6,921 bases of DNA from assembly GCA_002373995.1 (NCBI GenBank), contig DFLB01000066.1, positions 1 to 6,921 of the forward strand. The letters are read 5' to 3'. The notes beneath the pieces are model-generated. The model saw nothing but the letters and a program-made list of their open reading frames with translations. It searched no databases and was not told the DNA's origin. The DNA is from Bacteroidales bacterium UBA3630. GTDB taxonomy: Bacteria > Bacteroidota > Bacteroidia > Bacteroidales > P3. The translations under genes and the position numbers were made by a program. Of this stretch, positions 1 to 5,101 are shown in pieces; positions within the stretch are counted from its first letter, which is position 1, and each line of letters begins with the position of its first letter.

Positions 1-263
1 ACACCGTCGACCGTCTCCTCGGCCGTCCCGAGGGGCAGGACATGGACCTCATCACATACGTCACCGACCGTGCCGGCCACGACCTGCGCTACGCCATCGA
101 CTCCTCCAAACTTCAGCGCGAGCTCGGTTGGGAACCCAGCCTGCAGTTCGAGGAGGGCATCGAAAAGACCGTCCGCTGGTACCTCGACAACCAGGAGTGG
201 ATGGACAACGTCACCAGCGGCGACTACATGAAGTACTACGAAGACATGTACGCCAACCGGTAG
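1..263 (+). CDS. rfbB: dTDP-glucose 4,6-dehydratase, C-terminal part (5' end outside window)
   Basis: The frame is open from the left edge (first whole codon at position 3) to a TAG at 261-263, giving about 86 C-terminal residues. The segment YVTDRAGHDLRYAID, followed by SSKLQRELGW and GIEKTVRWYLDN, is the characteristic C-terminal signature of RmlB/RfbB, an extended short-chain dehydrogenase that converts dTDP-glucose to dTDP-4-keto-6-deoxyglucose for deoxysugar (for example rhamnose) synthesis in the cytoplasm. The NAD-binding Rossmann motif and the YxxxK catalytic site lie upstream of the window and cannot be checked. Codons are strongly C/G-ending, more so than in the lpx genes at the other end of the window. 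The next gene starts about 350 bp away after a strong hairpin, so this is probably the last gene of its operon. A close relative such as another NDP-sugar epimerase/dehydratase is possible but fits less well. Confidence 0.9.
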   Translation, partial: TVDRLLGRPEGQDMDLITYVTDRAGHDLRYAIDSSKLQRELGWEPSLQFEEGIEKTVRWYLDNQEWMDNVTSGDYMKYYEDMYANR

Positions 264-286
264 CGGCACGGTGTATAGAACCCCAG

Positions 287-320
287 GGCCCGCCCCGAAC
301 CTTTCGGTTCGGGGCGGGCC
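287..320 (+). terminator. Strong intrinsic-type hairpin terminator after rfbB
   Basis: A perfect 15-bp inverted repeat (GGCCCGCCCCGAACC and its complement) encloses a 4-base loop, TTTC, and starts 24 bp after the rfbB stop codon. The stem is very GC-rich. The T tract that follows is short (GTTTCC), so this is not a textbook Rho-independent terminator. The position right after a stop codon and the stem strength still make transcription termination the best reading. Confidence 0.75.
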
Positions 321-357
321 GTTTCCATATCTCCACTTAGCCTCTACCTCCGCTCTT

Positions 358-412
358 GGTCCGAGGATGGTCCGAGGATGGTCCGAGGATGGTCCGATGG
401 TGGTCCGACAAC
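358..412. repeat. 11-bp direct tandem repeat, five units
   Basis: Three exact units of GGTCCGAGGAT (358-368, 369-379, 380-390) are followed by two degenerate units, GGTCCGATGGT (391-401) and GGTCCGACAAC (402-412). All five keep the core GGTCCGA. The array lies between the rfbB terminator and the blaI promoter region and no convincing reading frame covers it. The period is close to one DNA helical turn, which would suit a protein-binding array, but slippage-derived intergenic repeat DNA is equally possible. Confidence 0.85.
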
Positions 413-548
413 TGGCGGACGAAGGGCGGAGGGACGGCGGAGGGGAAACGGCGGTAAGACTGTGGATGAGGAGGCCATGACTTTGCCGGACAGAGAGCCG
501 CTGCAGGCAAAAAAGTGTCCGTTTGCAAAAAAAATTCTATCTGCACAC
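413..548. other. Gene-free spacer: G-rich then A-rich
   Basis: This is part of the 349-bp gene-free stretch between rfbB and blaI. Positions 413-455 are rich in short G runs on the + strand (GGGCGGAGGGACGGCGG and flanks). The sequence then turns A-rich, with an A run at 527-534 just after CCGTTTGC. No reading frame here has a start context, plausible composition or family resemblance. No clear match to the Bacteroidetes promoter pair (TTTG and TAnnTTTG at 19-21 bp spacing) was found, although the transcription start of blaI should lie in the right half of this spacer or just after it. Confidence 0.5.
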
Positions 549-550
549 AA

Positions 551-585
551 TTTTAAACTAAATTGCGCGTTTCTTAACTAAGAAA
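551..585. promoter_or_regulatory. Candidate operator: two AACTAA-centred elements upstream of blaI
   Basis: TTTTAAACTAAATT (551-564) and TTCTTAACTAAGAA (571-584) are related sequences offset by exactly 20 bp, about two helical turns. The second is the core of a near-perfect palindrome at 570-585: arms TTTCTTA and TAAGAAA around AC. The first has weaker symmetry, with 5-bp arms at 549-553 and 560-564. They sit 28-62 bp before the blaI start codon, where a self-regulating BlaI/MecI repressor normally binds. BlaI/MecI proteins bind dyads as dimers. The assignment to this repressor is inferred from position and symmetry, not from a known consensus. Confidence 0.4.
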
Positions 586-612
586 TTAATTACAAGATTA
601 AATATATAGATT

Positions 613-966
613 ATGGAAAAAGAACTGACAAAAGCAGAAGAACAAGTGATGCAGGCTGTGTGGAAAGTGGGGAAAGGCTTTGCCAACGAGATAGTTGCGG
701 CCGTGGAGTCCGACGTGGCATACAACACGGTGCTCACCGTGGTGCGCATTTTGGAGCAGAAGGGCTTTGTGGCCCACGAGACCTTCAACCGCTCCAACCG
801 CTACTACCCTTTGGTGAGTCGCGAGGAGTATATGCAGCAGCAGCTGAACGGTTTCGCGCAGCGCTACTTCGGCTCGTCGGCGAAGGCGCTGGTGAGCTTC
901 CTGGTAGATAAGAATGAGGTCTCGCTCGAAGACCTCGAGTCAATAACCAAAGAACTTGAAAAATGA
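613..966 (+). CDS. blaI: BlaI/MecI-family transcriptional repressor
   Basis: This 117-residue protein matches the usual BlaI/MecI size of about 120. Residues 1-75 form a winged helix: LTKAEEQVMQAVW at the first helix, AYNTVLTVVRILEQKGFV (36-53) as the recognition helix region, and a wing ending in RYYPLVSREEY. The rest, including the FGSS segment near 86-89 and the acidic C-terminus, resembles the dimerisation domain. Family members bind promoter dyads as dimers and are inactivated by proteolysis when the partner M56 membrane protein senses its signal. By rough alignment the staphylococcal Asn-Phe cleavage site corresponds to S95-F96 here, so Phe is kept and Asn is not. The stop overlaps the start of the M56 gene by ATGA, implying translational coupling. 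The ATG at 613 is the natural start, with an AT-rich leader and no Shine-Dalgarno. No beta-lactamase gene is in the window, so regulation of resistance is not implied. Confidence 0.9.
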   Translation: MEKELTKAEEQVMQAVWKVGKGFANEIVAAVESDVAYNTVLTVVRILEQKGFVAHETFNRSNRYYPLVSREEYMQQQLNGFAQRYFGSSAKALVSFLVDKNEVSLEDLESITKELEK

Positions 967-2324
967 TACACTGGATGTTGTTCTCGACCTTGGCGGCAGG
1001 GCTGCTGTACGGCCTCTACTGCCTGACGCTGCGGCGCGACCGCTGGCTGCAGCTGAACCTTTGGTATCTGCTGGTGGCAATCGGCTTCAGTTTGGTGTTC
1101 CCCTTTATCAAGCTACCCGACGGCCTCGGCCAGGCATCGCAGTCGGTGGCCTCGGTGGAGGAGTACCTGGTGACGATGAACGAAGTAGAGATATCGGCCA
1201 TCACGGCTCCGCGTACCCTCGGAGTGATGGTAGACCTTTACCTCGTCGGCGTTGCGCTGTGCGCAGTTTACCTCCTGTTCCAGCTGGCGGCGCAGGTGGT
1301 AATTGTCATCAGGCTCCGGCGCAGGCATAAGGTCTATAGGGCAAGCGACGGCTTTGACATACCACGCGGTGCGGCGCTCGTGCTGCTGGATGACGACACG
1401 GCCACGTACTCCTTCTTCAACCATATAGTGGTGGGCACGCGAGGCCTGAACGATGACGAGGTGCGCTGCATACTGGCCCACGAGTCGCTGCACGTGAGGC
1501 AGGGCCATTCGGTCGACCTTCTGTTTGCAAGGCTGCTGTGCTGCCTGATGTGGTTCAACCCCTTTGCGTGGCTCATCATGCGCGAGATACGTGCGGTACA
1601 TGAGTTTCTGGCCGACGCCGCGTCGATCGGTGCCTGCGGCCGCGAGGGGTATCTGCACCTGCTCTACCGGCAGGCCACTGGATTAGGATATGGCCATATC
1701 ACCAATAATTTCCAAAGTATTAACCTTAAAAATCGTATTGCTATGATGAACAGGACGAAAACGCGCTTCGGCGCTTGGAAGGCGCTGACGGCGCTACCCG
1801 TGGCGGCACTGCTGTTGCTGGCGGGCTGCAAGCCCAACGTGGCACAAGAAAAAGAGTTCCAGCCTGCCTTACCCACATCAGACGTGTCGTTTACGATCAC
1901 GGAGACGGAAGACTCGATGCCCGCGAACATGCAGGACGCGGTGGCCAAAGTAACGACTAAATCGGTAATGATGACCAGTAGCGGCAGCAGCGGAGGCCCC
2001 GTGGCTGACAAGAAAACGACAGAAACCAACCCGGAGTTCCCTGGCGGCATGTGGGAGCTGTACAAGTACATGGCTGAGAACATTCATTATCCCGAGCAGG
2101 CCAAGCAGGATGGCGTGCAAGGACGTGTGTTTGTGCGCTTTGTGGTTGAGGCTGACGGCACGGTGAATGAGGCCGAAGTGCTGCGCGGCATTGGCAGCGG
2201 GTGCGACGAAGAAGCCCTCCGCGTGGTCAACGCCATGCCTAAATGGAACCCCGGCACCGTCGACGGTAAGCCCGTCCGCACCCAGTTCAACCTGCCGATC
2301 ACCTTCAAACTGGACGATAAATAG
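963..2324 (+). CDS. BlaR1/MecR1-like M56 membrane metalloprotease with C-terminal TonB domain
   Basis: This 453-residue protein begins at an ATG overlapping the blaI stop. Likely membrane segments are residues 1-22, 31-50, 88-116 and 273-288. The M56 zinc protease signature is H173-E-S-L-H177 followed by E214 in EFLAD, the probable third zinc ligand, so the active site looks intact and cytoplasmic. Instead of the penicillin-binding sensor of staphylococcal BlaR1, residues 357-450 form a TonB C-terminal-like domain: PEFPGG, YPEQAKQDGVQGRVFVRFVV, and GCDEEALRVVNAMPKWNPG. A low-complexity Ser/Gly stretch (338-345) links the two parts. The M56-TonB arrangement is common in Bacteroidetes. The inferred role is to sense an envelope signal and trigger loss of BlaI repression. 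Oddly, the fourth hydrophobic segment ends in LLAGCK (C289), which resembles a lipoprotein signal. The ligand is unknown. Confidence 0.88.
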   Translation: MIHWMLFSTLAAGLLYGLYCLTLRRDRWLQLNLWYLLVAIGFSLVFPFIKLPDGLGQASQSVASVEEYLVTMNEVEISAITAPRTLGVMVDLYLVGVALCAVYLLFQLAAQVVIVIRLRRRHKVYRASDGFDIPRGAALVLLDDDTATYSFFNHIVVGTRGLNDDEVRCILAHESLHVRQGHSVDLLFARLLCCLMWFNPFAWLIMREIRAVHEFLADAASIGACGREGYLHLLYRQATGLGYGHITNNFQSINLKNRIAMMNRTKTRFGAWKALTALPVAALLLLAGCKPNVAQEKEFQPALPTSDVSFTITETEDSMPANMQDAVAKVTTKSVMMTSSGSSGGPVADKKTTETNPEFPGGMWELYKYMAENIHYPEQAKQDGVQGRVFVRFVVEADGTVNEAEVLRGIGSGCDEEALRVVNAMPKWNPGTVDGKPVRTQFNLPITFKLDDK

Positions 2325-2343
2325 GCGGTTGGAGGCACAATAA

Positions 2344-2395
2344 GAAGTCAAAGGTGACGTTATCATTTAATATGAAAAACGTCATCTTTGACTTT
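2344..2395 (+). promoter_or_regulatory. Long hairpin enclosing the HAD start codon
   Basis: The left arm GAAGTCAAAGGTGACGTT (2344-2361) pairs with AACGTCATCTTTGACTTT (2378-2395). All 18 positions can pair in RNA, 16 as Watson-Crick pairs and 2 as G-U pairs, around a 16-nt loop (2362-2377). The ATG at 2372 lies in the loop, and the right arm encodes residues 3-8 of the HAD protein, including the catalytic Asp codon. In mRNA this could limit or gate initiation. The structure is seen directly; a regulatory role is inference. It could also be a quasi-palindrome left by template switching. Confidence 0.6.
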
Positions 2396-2968
2396 GGAAA
2401 TGTGCTGGTGAAGTGGGAGCCCGAGCGTGTGTATGGCGCGTATTTCGGCGACGAGGCCAAGGTGTGGTGGTTCCTGCGCCATGTGGCTGACACCGAATGG
2501 CGTCTGCGCATCGACGCCGGAGAAGACCAGGATGCCTGCATCGCTGATTTACAGTCCAGATACCCCGACTATGCAGAGGCCATTGCGCTCTACCGCGACC
2601 GCTGGCGCGAAATGCTGACCGGTGAGGTTCCCGGTATGAGGGCCTTGCTTTGTGATCTGAAAACGGCGGGCGTACCCATATATGGTCTTACCAACTGGAG
2701 TATGGAGACCTTCCCCGAGGCTCGCAAACGTTTCGCTATTCTGCAGATGATAGACCACTACGTGGTGAGTGGTGCCGAGGGTCTGGTGAAGCCCGATCCG
2801 CGTCTGTTCCAAGTGTTGCTTGAGCGCTATGGACTGAAAGCCGGGGAATGTGTGTTTGTGGATGACAATCGGGACAATGTCGAGGCCGCTGTGGAAATGG
2901 GCATGCGGGGCATGGTCTTCCGTGGTGCCGAGGAATTGCGTAAGGAATTGAAACAGATGGTACAATGA
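2372..2968 (+). CDS. HAD-superfamily phosphatase, YihX-like
   Basis: Starting at ATG 2372 the protein has 198 residues, almost the length of E. coli YihX (199), an alpha-D-glucose-1-phosphate phosphatase. The start MKNVIFDFGNVLV places the nucleophile Asp7 where the family has it; a GTG at 2354 would add six residues not expected in the family. Motif II is L106-T-N-W-S, motif III is K140 in GLVKPDP, and motif IV is D164-D165 in VFVDDNRDNV. The alpha-helical cap lies between motifs I and II, about residues 14-85. Motif I has Gly rather than Asp two residues after the nucleophile, as YihX also does. The enzyme is cytoplasmic and probably removes phosphate from a small metabolite; the substrate cannot be read from the sequence, and a haloacid dehalogenase-like activity is less likely. 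The gene begins 47 bp after the M56 gene and ends overlapping the thioesterase gene by ATGA. Confidence 0.88.
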   Translation: MKNVIFDFGNVLVKWEPERVYGAYFGDEAKVWWFLRHVADTEWRLRIDAGEDQDACIADLQSRYPDYAEAIALYRDRWREMLTGEVPGMRALLCDLKTAGVPIYGLTNWSMETFPEARKRFAILQMIDHYVVSGAEGLVKPDPRLFQVLLERYGLKAGECVFVDDNRDNVEAAVEMGMRGMVFRGAEELRKELKQMVQ

Positions 2969-3393
2969 TGAATGACCTGACAAAAAGAGCGCGCGAGGTG
3001 TTCGCGGCCGACTGCTATGCCAGCAAGTTGACTGGCATCACGATAGAGGGTGTGGGCGAGAATAGTGCCGTATGTGCTCTGCACGTGGGCGACAATCACC
3101 GCAATGCACGTGGTGTGGCGATGGGTGGTGTGTTGTTCACGCTGGCAGATTTCTGTGCTGCGGTGGCCGCAAATAGCAGACAGTTGGCAGTGGATAAAGG
3201 ACAGTTGCAGTGGGTGTCGCTCGACAGTACAATCCACTTCCTCGCCCCCGCTACGGGTGAGAGTCTTATAGCACACGCTGCGGCCTTGAAGGTGGGACGC
3301 AGCACGGCGCTGTATCAGACTACAATAGAATGTCCCGACGACGGTCGCCGGATAGCCGTTGTGGAGACGACGATGATCTCAGTTTCTCACTGA
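2965..3393 (+). CDS. PaaI-type hotdog-fold thioesterase
   Basis: This 142-residue protein has the length and pattern of a single hotdog domain of the PaaI/acyl-CoA thioesterase type. The segment H45-RNARGVAMGG-VLFTLAD carries the conserved Asn47, Gly50, Gly54-Gly55 and Asp62, the last being the likely catalytic acid. Later come DSTIHFLAPATGESL and the final strands. The usual HGG is MGG here (Met53), a variation also found in related thioesterases. Such enzymes hydrolyse CoA or other thioesters in the cytoplasm, usually as tetramers; the substrate cannot be told. The start overlaps the HAD stop by ATGA, so the pair is probably translated together. ATG at 2965 or the adjacent ATG at 2968 could be used; they differ by one residue. 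The 3' end overlaps that of lpxA on the other strand by 15 bp. Confidence 0.85.
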   Translation: MMNDLTKRAREVFAADCYASKLTGITIEGVGENSAVCALHVGDNHRNARGVAMGGVLFTLADFCAAVAANSRQLAVDKGQLQWVSLDSTIHFLAPATGESLIAHAAALKVGRSTALYQTTIECPDDGRRIAVVETTMISVSH

Positions 3394-3407
3394 GCGGAAA
3401 CCGCTCA
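3378..3407. terminator. Two alternative hairpins at the convergent gene ends
   Basis: CTCAGT (3378-3383) pairs with ACTGAG (3389-3394) across a 5-base loop, and TGAGCGG (3391-3397) pairs with CCGCTCA (3401-3407) across AAA. They share the TGAG at 3391-3394, so only one can form at a time. They fall where the thioesterase and lpxA genes end facing each other. A two-way terminator would be expected here, but neither side has a T tract, so termination is only a tentative reading. Confidence 0.35.
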
Positions 3408-4161
3408 TGAGGCCCGTGTTGGCATTGCCGATAAAAGCGAGAATCTGCTTGCCTTCGTCAGTGTTGCCGTAGATTTCTTTCACCTGCTCGACGGCATCAG
3501 TAATGGTGAGTCCTTTGACGAAGATGTAGCGATAGATGTCGCTGATGCGGTTGATACTTTCCTGCGAGAAGCCACGGCGTTGGAGCCCCAAACTGTTGAC
3601 GCCACAATATTGTATTGGGTAGCGGGCCGCTTTGACAAAGGGGGGTATATCCTTGTCGATGAGCGCACCACCTTGTGTGATGACATGGGAGCCAATGTGG
3701 ATAAACTGCAGGCAGGCTGTCTTACCGCCCAAGATGACGTAGTCACCGAGGATGATGTGGCCTGCGAGAGTGGCGTTGTTGGCCAGCACGCAGTTGTCAC
3801 CAACCACACAGTCGTGAGCGATATGGACATAGGCCATCAGTAGGTTGCTGTTGCCGATAACGGTGCGTCCGCTGGCTGCGGTGCCACGATTGATGGTGCA
3901 GCATTCGCGTATAACGTTATTGTCGCCAATCTCGACTGTGGTATATTCGCCAGCGAACTTAAGATCTTGCGGCACAGCGGCAATGACGGCACCGGGAAAT
4001 ATCTTGCAGTTGCGGCCGATTCGGGCACCTGGGAATATGGTGACGTTGGGGCCAATCCAGGTGCCATCGCCAATCTCGACATCGTCGTAGATGGTGCTGA
4101 AGTTGCTTATTGTGACGTCTTTGCCAATCTTGGCATTGGGATGAAGGTCGTAGAGAATCAT
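3379..4161 (-). CDS. lpxA: Acyl-ACP--UDP-N-acetylglucosamine O-acyltransferase
   Basis: LpxA transfers a 3-hydroxyacyl chain from ACP to UDP-GlcNAc, the first step of lipid A synthesis, as a cytoplasmic trimer. The 260 residues match the family length (262 in E. coli). Residues 1-180 are a left-handed beta helix of hexapeptide repeats (HPNAKIGKD, VEIGDGTWIGPN and so on). Then PQDLKFAGE (Asp66), IRECCTINRGT, and H113-IAH116-DC give the substrate and catalytic sites; His116 aligns with the catalytic His125 of E. coli. The helical C-terminus begins with SLGLQRRGFS. The odd point is T-A-C-L151-Q-F, where the family usually has AVHQF: the His equivalent to E. coli His144 is Leu. The gene starts 8 bp after lpxC in the same direction and is the last gene of its cluster. 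LpxD is excluded by length and by the LpxA-type C-terminal helices. Confidence 0.95.
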   Translation of the reverse strand: MILYDLHPNAKIGKDVTISNFSTIYDDVEIGDGTWIGPNVTIFPGARIGRNCKIFPGAVIAAVPQDLKFAGEYTTVEIGDNNVIRECCTINRGTAASGRTVIGNSNLLMAYVHIAHDCVVGDNCVLANNATLAGHIILGDYVILGGKTACLQFIHIGSHVITQGGALIDKDIPPFVKAARYPIQYCGVNSLGLQRRGFSQESINRISDIYRYIFVKGLTITDAVEQVKEIYGNTDEGKQILAFIGNANTGLMSGFRSVRN

Positions 4162-4169
4162 GTTATGTG

Positions 4170-5093
4170 TTATTTTTCTTGATTTCGTTTGTATTCCATC
4201 AGGAAGCGTGCGAAAGCATTGTTGGCCTTATGGCCAGGTTTGTATATCTTGAATTTCCCGTTTATCATGGATCCAAAGAGACGCACGTCGCCCACAAAGT
4301 CAAGGAGCTTGTGGCGTGCTGGCTCGTTGGGGAAATAGGGGTCAGTGGTGTTGAGAACGCCGTCGTGGACTTTGAAGTTGCGTACGTCCTTGTTGAACGT
4401 TTTGGCCAGACGTTTTAGTTGCTTGCCAGTAAGTTCTTTATTAACAAAGACGAGTGCATTGTCGAGACTTCCGCCTTTGATAAGGTTGAGATGTAGCAGG
4501 GGCTCTATCTCGTGAAGAAAGACGAAGGTACGGCAGGGGGCAATGCTGGCGGCATATTCTGATAGGTCATTCATGACGGCCGTCTGGTGTCCGATGACAC
4601 TATCTTTGAAGTCGATTTCGCACTCTACGGCGAAGTGGTCGCAGGGTTCTACATCGTAGATGGAGCCTGTTTTGGAAAATTCGAAGTGTAGTGGCTCGGT
4701 GATATTGAACACCTTGCGTTCGACACCCTGTTGCCGTATGCCCACCCGTGCCAATTGGAGCAACCAGGGGCGCGCGGAACCGTCGATGATGGGTATCTCG
4801 CCACCGTCGAGTTCGACGAGGGCATTGTCTACCTTCATGCCGTGCAAAGCTGACATGAGGTGTTCGATGGTAGCAATGGAGTGGTGCCCGCTGCCAAGGG
4901 TGGTGCCACGCGAGGTCTCACCAACCTTGTCAGCCAGAGCATACTGTGTGACAATGTTGTTGCGGTCGGTGCGGCGGAAGGCTATGCCAAAATTATCGGG
5001 GGCGGGTTTTACGGTGACGGTCACGGTGCGGCCTGTGTGCAGTCCAGGACCTGTCAGTCGAAACTCTTTGTAAATCGTGTTTTGATACTCCAT
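4170..5093 (-). CDS. lpxC: UDP-3-O-acyl-N-acetylglucosamine deacetylase, stand-alone form
   Basis: LpxC is the zinc deacetylase that makes the committed step of lipid A synthesis in the cytoplasm. The 307 residues are about the length of E. coli LpxC (305). Visible sites are E77-H78 in TIEHLMSAL, H261 and D265 in HKLLDFVGD, and H288 in KPGHKANN, giving the full zinc and catalytic set. GPGLHTG near the N-terminus and DGSARPW at 104-110 are further family motifs. In many Bacteroidetes LpxC continues into a FabZ dehydratase domain to give about 460 residues; here a TAA follows the LpxC domain directly and lpxA starts 8 bp later, so FabZ is absent from this locus. The start ATG is 8 bp after the upstream binding-protein gene, so the three genes probably form one operon. 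Confidence 0.96.
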   Translation of the reverse strand: MEYQNTIYKEFRLTGPGLHTGRTVTVTVKPAPDNFGIAFRRTDRNNIVTQYALADKVGETSRGTTLGSGHHSIATIEHLMSALHGMKVDNALVELDGGEIPIIDGSARPWLLQLARVGIRQQGVERKVFNITEPLHFEFSKTGSIYDVEPCDHFAVECEIDFKDSVIGHQTAVMNDLSEYAASIAPCRTFVFLHEIEPLLHLNLIKGGSLDNALVFVNKELTGKQLKRLAKTFNKDVRNFKVHDGVLNTTDPYFPNEPARHKLLDFVGDVRLFGSMINGKFKIYKPGHKANNAFARFLMEYKRNQEK

Positions 5094-5101
5094 GAGAGGT
5101 G

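Noticed and set aside
420..455. G-quadruplex in the G-rich stretch
   Set aside because: Only three runs of three or more G are present close together, so a stable three-layer quadruplex is not supported.
271..581. Short frames on both strands across the rfbB-blaI spacer
   Set aside because: They run through the terminator and the 11-bp repeat, have low-complexity Arg/Gly/Pro composition and match no family.
1113..1658. A 181-residue minus-strand frame
   Set aside because: It lies wholly antisense to the M56 gene, whose + strand product has clear motifs; high GC explains the lack of stops.
2354..2371. GTG as an earlier start for the HAD gene
   Set aside because: The family starts right at MKNVIFDFGNV; the six added residues fit no pattern and the GTG is buried in the hairpin stem.
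2372..2410. Missing second Asp in HAD motif I as a sign of an inactive enzyme
   Set aside because: YihX-type phosphatases also have DxG here and are active, and the other motifs are intact.
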